Shown: positions 18,220-27,861 of the stretch, in pieces
Position numbering within the stretch: the first letter of the stretch is position 1
How the letters are laid out: every line of letters begins with the position of its first letter
Assembly: GCA_900102235.1 (NCBI GenBank)
Contig: FMVL01000003.1
Location: 62,001-126,000, forward strand
Direction of reading: 5' to 3'
DNA length: 64,000 bases
Origin: Lachnospiraceae bacterium XBB2008
GTDB taxonomy: Bacteria > Bacillota > Clostridia > Lachnospirales > Lachnospiraceae
The notes under the pieces: model-generated
Database searches by the model: none
What the model was told of the DNA's origin: nothing
Seen by the model: the letters and a program-made list of their open reading frames with translations, nothing else
Translations under genes and position numbers: made by a program

Positions 18220-18972
18220 TCAAGCAAGATCGGAAAAAGAAGAACAAACTTTGAGAGCATTTTTAACCGCATAATCGGTATAAAGACCTGCGGGCATGCA
18301 TACCGACCAGATATGATCGTTTAAGTCTTCCGAATACAGGTGCGCCGGAACCTCGGCACTGTCAAATCCGGTAAGGATGCGCTGAAGTCCCTCTCCGGTG
18401 TACTTCGCATACGCTTCCTTTCGTGTCCAGATATGATAAAACCTGCGCGGATCGATACATATCCCGGCCGTACTAAACGAGGCACCCGGATCATTCAGGG
18501 CATTCGGATCGGTCGCTTCGGTAACGCCCGGTGACTGCATGCAGAGTGCGAGCTCACGATCGGTCAGCGCTCTCCTGGCCACGCTGTACAGGCTCATCCT
18601 GTGTCTGATGTGCTCTATGTCACACCCTATGCTGCTTCCGGATATCGCGCACATGGCAGCACCCTTGGTGTGCGACATGGAGAAATGGATGTCCCTGCGG
18701 CCGGTAAAATACGGCTTTCCGTGCGTGCGCAGCGAAAAGCCCAGCTTCTCCCACTCGGCTTCATCCGAAACATCGATGCCGATCTCCTTAAGTCCCAGGA
18801 CCAGCAATGCAAAGACCGTCATGGACTGTTTCCGCACTTCTTCGTTCCTGAACGAATCCACCTTCTTCATGCGGAATTCGGGAAGCGACCGGTATATCCT
18901 GTCGTATTCGGCCGAATCGTTTATGAACTTGGTATCGGATATATATATCCGCAGGTAATCGGGTGTTATCAT
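18220..18972 (-). CDS. 4'-phosphopantetheinyl transferase, Sfp type
   Basis: Transfers phosphopantetheine from CoA to a carrier-protein serine; 250 residues. Family motifs: HFSMSHTKG (near 96), the Mg-binding IGCDIEHIR (near 113) and the WTRKEAYAKYTGEGL block (near 187). Sfp-type enzymes usually serve peptide or polyketide synthases or unusual carrier proteins; none is in this window. It follows the AEC transporter gene by 19 bases. Confidence 0.9.
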   Translation of the reverse strand: MITPDYLRIYISDTKFINDSAEYDRIYRSLPEFRMKKVDSFRNEEVRKQSMTVFALLVLGLKEIGIDVSDEAEWEKLGFSLRTHGKPYFTGRRDIHFSMSHTKGAAMCAISGSSIGCDIEHIRHRMSLYSVARRALTDRELALCMQSPGVTEATDPNALNDPGASFSTAGICIDPRRFYHIWTRKEAYAKYTGEGLQRILTGFDSAEVPAHLYSEDLNDHIWSVCMPAGLYTDYAVKNALKVCSSFSDLA

Positions 18973-18991
18973 GTCTGATTTCAGAGAAACT

Positions 18992-19948
18992 CTACAGCAG
19001 TATCATGGACATCAGCGGAAGCGTCACTACTGACATCACGGTGGTGAGCGCCACGCCTCTCGCCGCCAGCTCGTAGTTGCTGCCGTGGGTCTGAGCGATC
19101 ATCGCGGTCATGCTTCCGATCGGCGTGCCCAGCATCACAAGGCACACTCCCACGAACAGCGGATCTGCGCCCGTAAGTCTTATCAGCGTCACTCCGACGA
19201 GCGGAATGAGCAGGAGTTTCACGGCAGAAAAAATATTAAGCCTCATATCCGTAAACATCTCTTTGAACTTCATGTTCGCGATAGATGAACCGATAACGAT
19301 CATCGAAAGCGGAGCGGTGAGATGGCTTAAGTGCGTGACTGTGGATTCTATGAACTCGGGAATATGAACCTGCGTCAGATATATGATGATGGTCACGATG
19401 CTTGAGACCGTACCGATATTGATGATCTTGCGAAGAGTTGCCGATGAACGGGAAGATGGTCTCGCCTCTGATCCTCCCGGTTCGAATCCTGCTGCCTCCA
19501 GGTCACGGTCCATCATGATATATGCATATGTATAGATCAGTATGTTATACGGGATCACGAACAGTGACGCATACAGCATCGCGTCACTTCCGAGCATCGC
19601 ATTCACAAGCGGGAAGCCCATAAATCCTATATTCGAAAAAACGGTCATGTTCTGGTAAGCACCGCGCTGTCCGACCGGAACACGGAGCAGCCAGGTTATG
19701 ACCCACGCAAGTATCACCAGTATGATATAAACGACTACGATCAGTCCGAAAGTCTTAAGAAGTTCCGTACCCCGGATGGTGCTTTCCTTGTTTATCGACG
19801 CAGCGAGTACCATGGCAGGGTTTGCGGCATTCACAACGATCGCGGAGACGGTCTTTTCTCCCGCTTTATTGAGAAGTCCGGTCTTATTAAGCACAAATCC
19901 CACTATCATCAGCAGGAACAATATGATCATTTGCTGTAAGAGTAACAT
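18992..19948 (-). CDS. AEC-family auxin-efflux-carrier-like transporter
   Basis: Membrane carrier with about ten TMs, 318 residues. The N-terminus (LFLLMIVGFVLNKTGLLN) and the second-half block TVTHLSHLTAPLSMIVIGSS are characteristic. Bacterial members export or exchange small organic acids; the substrate is unknown here. No strong ribosome site precedes the ATG; it starts 3 bases after the AmrS-like stop, suggesting translational coupling. Confidence 0.9.
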   Translation of the reverse strand: MLLLQQMIILFLLMIVGFVLNKTGLLNKAGEKTVSAIVVNAANPAMVLAASINKESTIRGTELLKTFGLIVVVYIILVILAWVITWLLRVPVGQRGAYQNMTVFSNIGFMGFPLVNAMLGSDAMLYASLFVIPYNILIYTYAYIMMDRDLEAAGFEPGGSEARPSSRSSATLRKIINIGTVSSIVTIIIYLTQVHIPEFIESTVTHLSHLTAPLSMIVIGSSIANMKFKEMFTDMRLNIFSAVKLLLIPLVGVTLIRLTGADPLFVGVCLVMLGTPIGSMTAMIAQTHGSNYELAARGVALTTVMSVVTLPLMSMILL

Positions 19949-19951
19949 AGT

Positions 19952-20818
19952 TTAACAATTGCCCGTATAGACATATTTCAGTTTCTCGCGGGCTGTATCC
20001 GCAAGCCGGTAGATAAGCGCCACATCCGTAGCATCACGGTCGCTCATATGGAATCTGGGAAAGAATCTGGATACGTGATACGGAATGTTTTCTCCGCATA
20101 TATTACCATATCCGTCGGTGAGTGAGGAGACCCATTCGACCATTTTGCGCATCTCCTCCACGGAATCGTTTTTGCCCGGAACGATAAGCGTAGTCAGTTC
20201 GACATGACAGATCTTCACCGCCTGCTCAATGAACTCCATGACCATCTGCCTGCTCCCCTGCAGATCATCTCTGTAGTACTCATCGGTAAATCCCTTAAGA
20301 TCTATGTTCATCGCATCGATATACGGTCCGATCTCGTCAAGCACTTTGCGTGAAGCGCATCCGTTTGATACCAGTACATTCTTCATCCCGCGTTCATGCA
20401 CGAGTCTGGCCGTATCGCGCACGAATTCGTATCCGATGAGCGGTTCGTTATAGGTGTATGCCACACCGATATTGCCCCGGTCACGATAAGCTTCCGCCAG
20501 GTCGGCAAGTTCCTCCGGTGTGATATACCTTGCACGGTCCGGCCAAACCTCGACCATATCTCCCCATGAGATATCATCGTTCTGGCAGAAAGGGCATCTT
20601 AAATTGCATCCGTATGAGCCCACGGATACGATCATCGATCCGGGGTAAAATCGGTTGAGCGGCTTCTTCTCTATCGGATCGAGCGCCATGGAAGTGACAC
20701 GTCCATAGTTTGCCGCACGCACCGTCCCGCCTGCGCAGATCCGCGCGCCGCAGAATCCGGTACTCCCCTCCGCTATCTCACATTGTCTGAAACACACATC
20801 ACATTTAGCCATGGTCAT
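19952..20818 (-). CDS. amrS: AmrS-like radical SAM enzyme (AmmeMemoRadiSam family)
   Basis: 288 residues. A Cys-rich N-terminus (CDVCFRQC...GFCGAR) precedes the radical SAM cluster motif CNLRCPFCQN (near residue 71), followed by VAYTYNEPLIGYE and the partial TIM barrel. The family is named for genomic association with AMMECR1 and Memo proteins; neither is in the window. Its reaction is unknown to me. The start overlaps the ATP-grasp stop by four bases (ATGA). A pyruvate-formate-lyase-activase-like role is the traditional but unproven annotation. Confidence 0.88.
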   Translation of the reverse strand: MTMAKCDVCFRQCEIAEGSTGFCGARICAGGTVRAANYGRVTSMALDPIEKKPLNRFYPGSMIVSVGSYGCNLRCPFCQNDDISWGDMVEVWPDRARYITPEELADLAEAYRDRGNIGVAYTYNEPLIGYEFVRDTARLVHERGMKNVLVSNGCASRKVLDEIGPYIDAMNIDLKGFTDEYYRDDLQGSRQMVMEFIEQAVKICHVELTTLIVPGKNDSVEEMRKMVEWVSSLTDGYGNICGENIPYHVSRFFPRFHMSDRDATDVALIYRLADTAREKLKYVYTGNC

Positions 20819-22533
20819 TTACCGTCTGTTACCCCGGGGGCTTCTATCTCCCATTTACCGCCCAGCAGATAGGAAAGCACGGCGGCATGTGAAGAGATCG
20901 CGATATCTCTCTGAAAATCCTCAAACCAGTCTGTCCCTTCACCGGGGGATAATTCATTTTTGGCTTCTTCATCCATTTCGAACACGAACCTGTAATTCGA
21001 TCGTATCTCAAACTGCCCGTTTCCGGGGGATAAGCAGTTTATCGCCTTGAGATCGTCATATGAATGTGTGATGCTCATTTCAGGTCCGCTCTCTTCATAT
21101 TCGGTCTCCTCAAAAGAAGTCGCATAGAATCTGTATTCAAAGTCGATCTCCGGAAACCTTTCCATAAAGGATCGTCTGCATTTTTCCATCCGGTCAAGAT
21201 ATTTTCTGTAACACCAGGGCACGACGACCAGCGCATTCGTTCTCCAGGCAAGCGGAAGAATGGTCCCAAGGAGCGGGATTATCATGATATCCGCAGGAAC
21301 GCCGCTTAAGTCGCAGGGATATTTGGTCATGAGCTTCTTTCTTGAAAAATACTTTTTCCAGGGGCCCCTCATCATAAAGCCGTATTCACAACGGTTTTTG
21401 TTAACGGTCATGTCTTTAAGGATAAAGACATTCTCCTTAGGGAGCACGGGATGTTCATCTATGTATTTTCCGAAAATGTCAAACAGCTTATCTTCGGGCC
21501 GGCTGCTCAACATCGATCTGGTATTGGCCTCCAGAAAAACTATCCTGTCATCGGAAATGCATACATCCCATCCGATCCAGTTAAGATTCTTCGGCGCCAG
21601 AAGATGAGCCTCACTGCACATCCTGCACACTTTTTCCCAATAAGGGATGATCTCACCTTTGATCCTGACTCCCGAATCGGGATGGCTCTCATATTCGATA
21701 CCGTACTTGTCGGTCCCGTATCTGATCTCACCGGTTTCCAGGTTAATGGGAAACATGATCCCGTTTGCGTGCAGATTATCTACCACACATCCTTTTCTGC
21801 CGACACGCAGAAAAGAATAAACAACCTTAACGCCGGTTTCATCCCTTAATGTATTGACCCGGACCGTATTGGCGGTGTCGCTGTTAAAGCTTCCGAGCAA
21901 CCCCTTCTGGATGACGCACTCTTCCACTATGTAGTCTCCGTCTTCACGGATCAGTTCATCAAAAAGTGCTTCAAGTTCCCGATCGTCTCCTATATCCCTT
22001 ACTTCGATGTTTCTGCCGCAGGATCCGCGATTGGGTTTTATTATGACCTTGTGTATGCCGTGAAGCCTGCTGACAAACTCAATTTTGCTGCACCGGTCCT
22101 TTTTGATCCTGTACCACGGTCTGCCTATATAATCACTCCATATCGTGTTAAATACCCACTTGGCTCCCAGAACTATCGCAATGTCTTTTTCGTTGATCTT
22201 CGAGTCAATGAATCGTACACGTAGTCCTGTCGGTATAAGATGCTCGCGCTCCTCCGTGCTGTATTTATACAACTGATCCGCAAGATATTCGGAGGAATAC
22301 ACGCCAAGCTGTATGGCCGCACTGCGAAAATCTTCAACATACCATTCCATGGGATGGTCGCTTAACAGTTCCGCTCTGTTCCGCTTAAGCAATCCCCCGA
22401 ATTCCGGAACCTGGCACTGTTCAAAGAAGGTATTCTCTTCCACCCAGGTTTTCTGGATCTGTTGAAGGTTAGTCCTCCAATTCATATCCACCGGCAGTTT
22501 TTCGATCAATTCAATTGCTTCATCATGTGTCAT
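20815..22533 (-). CDS. Sugar-transfer-associated ATP-grasp protein with extra C-terminal domain
   Basis: 572 residues. Residues about 80-355 fit the ATP-grasp ST family: KVIIKPNRGSCGRNIEV (nucleotide lysine and Gly loop), DYIVEECV, NTVRVNT, and the metal-binding WDVCISDDRIVFLEANTR. Proteins of this class ligate a carboxylate to an amine and often sit near polysaccharide genes. The C-terminal 210 residues, with a hydrophobic stretch (DIMIIPLLGTILPLAWR) and no recognised fold, are additional. GGGGA precedes the ATG. The gene heads an apparent four-gene set with AmrS-like, AEC and Sfp-type genes. Confidence 0.82.
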   Translation of the reverse strand: MTHDEAIELIEKLPVDMNWRTNLQQIQKTWVEENTFFEQCQVPEFGGLLKRNRAELLSDHPMEWYVEDFRSAAIQLGVYSSEYLADQLYKYSTEEREHLIPTGLRVRFIDSKINEKDIAIVLGAKWVFNTIWSDYIGRPWYRIKKDRCSKIEFVSRLHGIHKVIIKPNRGSCGRNIEVRDIGDDRELEALFDELIREDGDYIVEECVIQKGLLGSFNSDTANTVRVNTLRDETGVKVVYSFLRVGRKGCVVDNLHANGIMFPINLETGEIRYGTDKYGIEYESHPDSGVRIKGEIIPYWEKVCRMCSEAHLLAPKNLNWIGWDVCISDDRIVFLEANTRSMLSSRPEDKLFDIFGKYIDEHPVLPKENVFILKDMTVNKNRCEYGFMMRGPWKKYFSRKKLMTKYPCDLSGVPADIMIIPLLGTILPLAWRTNALVVVPWCYRKYLDRMEKCRRSFMERFPEIDFEYRFYATSFEETEYEESGPEMSITHSYDDLKAINCLSPGNGQFEIRSNYRFVFEMDEEAKNELSPGEGTDWFEDFQRDIAISSHAAVLSYLLGGKWEIEAPGVTDGK

Positions 22534-22584
22534 GGTCTGTTCCCCGGGCTTATGCCCATTATCGGTCTGCGTGCTTATCGTTAG

Positions 22585-22611
22585 AGTATACCATTTTCAG
22601 GCGGGTGACAA
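22585..22611 (-). promoter_or_regulatory. Promoter of the ATP-grasp operon
   Basis: Minus-strand TTGTCA (22606-22611) and TATACT (22585-22590) with a short 15-base spacer; TGG just before the hexamer gives an extended -10. The start would be near 22578, 45 bases before the ATG. Confidence 0.55.
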
Positions 22612-22643
22612 TAAAAAGAGGGTCCGGGAAAATCCCGGACCCT
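22612..22643 (-). terminator. Intrinsic terminator of gdhA
   Basis: A perfect 11-bp stem (22619-22629 with 22633-22643) and AAA loop, followed on the minus strand by CTTTTTAT. It lies about 50 bases after the gdhA stop. Confidence 0.92.
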
Positions 22644-22694
22644 GCCTTTAGATATCTTTATCATATGCAAAACACGGATGTATCTCTTATGCTC

Positions 22695-24053
<1,359 letters not shown>

Positions 24054-24073
24054 TTAACTTTATCCGTGGATAC

Positions 24074-24083
24074 TTGTATACAA
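24074..24083. promoter_or_regulatory. Palindrome in the gdhA leader
   Basis: TTGTATACAA is a perfect 10-bp palindrome located between the leader hairpin and the ribosome site; TATCCGTGGATA (24061-24072) is a second small dyad directly beside it. They could bind a regulator; no direct evidence. Confidence 0.35.
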
Positions 24084-24099
24084 TCTTGGCCTTGAAATA

Positions 24100-24120
24100 A
24101 CCCCGGCTCTGCACCGGGGT
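24100..24120 (-). other. GC-rich hairpin in the gdhA 5' leader
   Basis: ACCCCGG (24100-24106) pairs with CCGGGGT (24114-24120) around a 7-base loop; on the minus strand it is followed by TTATTTC, a poor U-run. It lies downstream of the predicted gdhA promoter, so it belongs to the gdhA transcript. It may act as a weak terminator for the upstream operon or as an attenuator. Confidence 0.55.
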
Positions 24121-24137
24121 CATCGGCCACTTCATTT

Positions 24138-24166
24138 ATTATAATGTCACGTCCTTCGATGTGCAA
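24138..24166 (-). promoter_or_regulatory. Promoter of gdhA
   Basis: TATAAT at 24138-24143 on the minus strand with TTGCAC 17 bases upstream. The expected start is near 24131, giving a leader of about 90 bases. Confidence 0.65.
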
Positions 24167-24196
24167 GATTTTTTTATGCGATCCCTCCGAAACCTT

Positions 24197-26338
24197 CTAA
24201 GCAAGTCTTTCCGAGAGTCTGTATTCACCGGATTTTATCCTTTCTTTGATCTCCTTTATGGGCATCGGCTTGCCGAAATAGTATCCCTGCAGTCTCTCAC
24301 ATCCGGCCTTAGTCAGGAAATCCGCGATCTCTTCCGTCTCAACGCCTTCTGTCAGCGACATCATCTTAAGGTCGGCCGCCAGTTTAATGACGGTATTTAA
24401 GATGATCGGCGCAGCTTCGTTGGTCCCGAAGTTGGCCAGGAACTTCATATCGATCTTCATCATATCGAAATGATAATCCTTCAGCACGTTCAGCGAAGAG
24501 TATCCGGATCCGAAGTCATCGAGCCATACCGAATATCCGCACTCGTGCAGTTTCTTCATGATATCGTATATGAAACCGTCATCATCGGTAAGTGCGCTCT
24601 CGGTTATCTCAACATGTATGTAATCTCTCGGGATCTCATACTGCTGCGTGCTTTCTTCAAGTTCCCTGACTACATCCAGCAATTCGAAATCCAGTCTCGA
24701 GAAATTGATCGAAACAGGTACTATAGGATGTTCTGCGTCAAGATCCGCCCTGAGATCCCTGCACACCTGTCTGAGCATAAACCCGTCGAGCTTATGTATC
24801 AGGCGGTTATCCTCGAGTACCGGAACAAAGTCGGCAGGCGACAGGAATCCGTATGTGGGATCTATCCATCTGGCCAGGGCCTCCGTACCGCACAGTTCTC
24901 TGTTGTCTGCCCATACCACGGGCTGATAGTATACCTGTATATAACCGTTAGCCACGGCAGTATCGATATTGTTGACGATATACTGTCTCTTATGGAAAAG
25001 ATCGTCCACAGCCTTATCGTATTCCTTGAAGTTCATATTGAACTTGTTCTTGGTCAGACTGCATGCATATCTCGCATAATCTATGGCGATCCTCGGATCC
25101 AGGTCGCTGGCAAGCGGTCTGTATCCTCCGACCTTCAGTTCCAGATACACGCTTTCGGTCTCTTCATGAATGGCTTTACGTATTATCTCGGTCTTTTCTT
25201 CCGCGGTATCGGCATCCGTAAGGACCACGAAATGATCGTCGGACCATCTCGCCGTCGGATCTCCCACAAATGTATCGCGTATCAGTTCGGCAACTTTCTT
25301 CAGATAAGCATTGCCGGCCTGATATCCGATCTGGTCATTATATGTCTTGAAGTTCTCTATATTGAAGAAAAGGAATATCTTGTTATCTACATCCGTGGCT
25401 TTATCCCTGAGAGAATAGGTGGCCTCCTGGTTAAAGTAATTCATATTGTGGATGCCGGTAAGTTCGTCCTCCACCGCCATGCGGTTCAGCCTGTTAGAAG
25501 TCTGAACGAGGTCCTCATCCTTCTGTGCCTCCGTCAGGCGCTGATGATATATGGAAAAACTGATCATGACCAGCACGATCCAGAACACGAAGAAATTGAT
25601 GGTATCGGCATTCAACACCTTACCGGATATCAGATCAAGTTCCTGAAGGGTAGGCTTCCAGTTCCGGTAAAAAACGAAAAATGAAACAGACAGAATGAGG
25701 ATGGAAATGAACGGGCGCCATACAAGCATGCAGGCGCAGAAAGCGACCATGGTCACAAAGCATAGGATCTGACGTCCCCAGGAAAGATCATACAGGGATG
25801 TCTCAATACCGAATCCGATATTGATTAATCCGAATATGACACACATGGTCTGTCCGAACAGATCCGCTCTCGAAGTTTCAAAAGCTGCCGCAAATTCAAA
25901 CTCGACATATACTGCAGCCATAGCCATCAGTAACAAGTGATATTTGATGCCGAACAGCAACTCCAGGGGATTCATGATCCCATGATTGGCATACAGGAAC
26001 CTTGATATCATGACAATATCAAGCAGGACCACCGCAAGAGAAACGATCTTGCCGATAAGGCATTCCTCCATCTCTCTGATATATCTGACCGCAAATATAA
26101 AAAGCAGGATGCCTGCAGAACCCAGGATCAGATAATTGGTCTCTCCGTCAAAATACTCCATGGCGGTAAGCCCCGGACGCTGCTGGATATAGCGCATGAG
26201 CATCCACAATTCAAGTGCGACCACGATAAAGGACATATACACGGCAGTGTGGATGTTCGCGTCGTTTATGTATCTTTTCTCATATGGAGTTATCTTAACG
26301 AAGCCAAGTTGCTTCTTAAGCCATTCAACAAAGATCAT
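24197..26338 (-). CDS. Membrane GGDEF-EAL protein, predicted c-di-GMP phosphodiesterase
   Basis: 713 residues. An N-terminal membrane region of about seven TMs (30-265) precedes a GGDEF-family domain (285-440) and an EAL domain (455-700). The GGDEF loop reads RWSDDHF (SDDHF at 366-370), so cyclase activity is very unlikely. The EAL domain keeps the catalytic set: EAL at 486-488, SINFSR, VEITES, LDDFGSGYSS and EGVETEE. Its likely role is therefore c-di-GMP hydrolysis, with the dead GGDEF domain perhaps sensing GTP. The ATG overlaps the stop of the intact cyclase by four bases, placing synthesis and breakdown in one unit. Confidence 0.93.
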   Translation of the reverse strand: MIFVEWLKKQLGFVKITPYEKRYINDANIHTAVYMSFIVVALELWMLMRYIQQRPGLTAMEYFDGETNYLILGSAGILLFIFAVRYIREMEECLIGKIVSLAVVLLDIVMISRFLYANHGIMNPLELLFGIKYHLLLMAMAAVYVEFEFAAAFETSRADLFGQTMCVIFGLINIGFGIETSLYDLSWGRQILCFVTMVAFCACMLVWRPFISILILSVSFFVFYRNWKPTLQELDLISGKVLNADTINFFVFWIVLVMISFSIYHQRLTEAQKDEDLVQTSNRLNRMAVEDELTGIHNMNYFNQEATYSLRDKATDVDNKIFLFFNIENFKTYNDQIGYQAGNAYLKKVAELIRDTFVGDPTARWSDDHFVVLTDADTAEEKTEIIRKAIHEETESVYLELKVGGYRPLASDLDPRIAIDYARYACSLTKNKFNMNFKEYDKAVDDLFHKRQYIVNNIDTAVANGYIQVYYQPVVWADNRELCGTEALARWIDPTYGFLSPADFVPVLEDNRLIHKLDGFMLRQVCRDLRADLDAEHPIVPVSINFSRLDFELLDVVRELEESTQQYEIPRDYIHVEITESALTDDDGFIYDIMKKLHECGYSVWLDDFGSGYSSLNVLKDYHFDMMKIDMKFLANFGTNEAAPIILNTVIKLAADLKMMSLTEGVETEEIADFLTKAGCERLQGYYFGKPMPIKEIKERIKSGEYRLSERLA

Positions 26339-27855
26339 TCTTCGCTACCGTCACTTAAACTTTCCAGGTCATTCTGACCATAGATCGTCCAGGTATCCTT
26401 ACCGCGTTTTTTGGAGGCATAGAGTGCGGTATCAGCCTTATGATACAGTTCTTCGAATCCTTCGGGACCGCCTTCCCATATCGCGGCACCCATACTGGAT
26501 GTTACTGCGGGAAGAGACTGTCTGGCCGAATTGGCTTTACGGTGAAGTCTGTCTACAAACCTGCGGCATACATCATCGACATGTTCTACGAGAAGATTCC
26601 TGTCCTCCTCTGTCATCTGCATGAGTACACAGAACTCGTCTCCACCCAGGCGGCCCTTGATATCGGTCTCACGGAATACCATATCTATGGTATGCGCAAA
26701 GCTCTTGAGTACCAGGTCACCCACATCATGTCCGCACCGGTCATTTACACTCTTGAAGTTATCTATATCCATGAAGATCAGAGCATAGCTCGAACGATCG
26801 CTCGGATTGGAGAGTGTCATATCAACTATCTCTTCAAAGGAACGCTTATTTACAAGTCCGGTAAGAAGATCGGTCTGTGCCTTGACATCCAGTCTGTTCA
26901 CCGTCTGAGATACATTGCCTACGATCTTCTCCGTCATGAACAGAACATAGCCAAACGCGGCCAGAGCGGCTACAACAGCGATAATGACCGCGTATTTGGT
27001 AACCTCCCTGATGGGTTTGAGCAGTTCTTCGGTAGGAACAGTGGTGATCAAAAACCACTCGTTATTCATCTTTTGGGCATCAACTACGTACTGATCTCCT
27101 ATCTGAGGGAGCGAATTTATACGGTCAACCAGACGACTGATATTGGTCTTCAGATAACTTCCGGGGGTCACGGTCTCATCCGTGCTGGCAATGATCACAA
27201 GCGATTTGTCCGCTACATATTCATTCATTCCTTCCATGAACATGGAATCCGAGATGTCTCTTACGAGACAGTAAGAAGGAAGCGAAGCGACCATGATCGC
27301 AGAGTCATTGGGCTTGATGAGATATGTCATGGATGTGCGTCCTGAGATGAGTTCGGAAGTCCAACCGCCGGACTTTTTCAGGGCTTTCTCCAAAATGGGA
27401 TAAAGCCGGTCTCCGCACGCCTTGACCAGTTCATCCGATATCATGCCTATATGTGAACCATCGGAATAAACAATACAGAAATCCGTATACTCCGGAAGCA
27501 GAGCATATGTAGTCAGAGTTTCGGCTATCTCAGCCTCGATATCGGGATCGACTCCGTTTTCAACGGGATCATAAGAAATAACGGTATCATCGGAAGCGAC
27601 CATCCCGGCGTTGGCCATCAAAACAGCCATGCTGCCGTCCATATTGACCTTGATCTGCCTGTTCAGATCATGGATCATATTGGCGGTATGCTCCTTAAGG
27701 GTCTTACCCATCCTCGCATTGAAGAGGATGAGGACCAGACAGAGAATGACAGGTATCAATATGGCAAAACCTGCGATGATCTGAATCCGCAGCTTCCCGG
27801 TAGATTTGTCGGTTGATTTCTTTTTGTTCGGATTCTCAGACATCCCTGTAACCAT
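26335..27855 (-). CDS. Membrane diguanylate cyclase with extracellular sensor
   Basis: Makes c-di-GMP from two GTP; 506 residues. A basic N-terminus, TM1 (about 25-46), a Cache-type extracellular domain (47-285), TM2 (286-306) and a C-terminal GGDEF domain starting TDLLTGLVNKRSF. The catalytic loop GRLGGDEF is intact (GGDEF at 404-408), as are FMDIDNFKSVND and GHDVGD. No RxxD inhibitory site is evident just before the loop. Either ATG at 27855 or 27843 can start it. It follows the vWA gene closely and overlaps the EAL gene. Confidence 0.93.
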   Translation of the reverse strand: MVTGMSENPNKKKSTDKSTGKLRIQIIAGFAILIPVILCLVLILFNARMGKTLKEHTANMIHDLNRQIKVNMDGSMAVLMANAGMVASDDTVISYDPVENGVDPDIEAEIAETLTTYALLPEYTDFCIVYSDGSHIGMISDELVKACGDRLYPILEKALKKSGGWTSELISGRTSMTYLIKPNDSAIMVASLPSYCLVRDISDSMFMEGMNEYVADKSLVIIASTDETVTPGSYLKTNISRLVDRINSLPQIGDQYVVDAQKMNNEWFLITTVPTEELLKPIREVTKYAVIIAVVAALAAFGYVLFMTEKIVGNVSQTVNRLDVKAQTDLLTGLVNKRSFEEIVDMTLSNPSDRSSYALIFMDIDNFKSVNDRCGHDVGDLVLKSFAHTIDMVFRETDIKGRLGGDEFCVLMQMTEEDRNLLVEHVDDVCRRFVDRLHRKANSARQSLPAVTSSMGAAIWEGGPEGFEELYHKADTALYASKKRGKDTWTIYGQNDLESLSDGSEE

Positions 27856-27861
27856 AATCCC

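Noticed and set aside
24470-25684. Plus-strand 404-codon frame opposite the GGDEF-EAL gene
   Set aside because: Shadow of an intact EAL/GGDEF gene; composition is that of a reverse translation and no ribosome site is evident.
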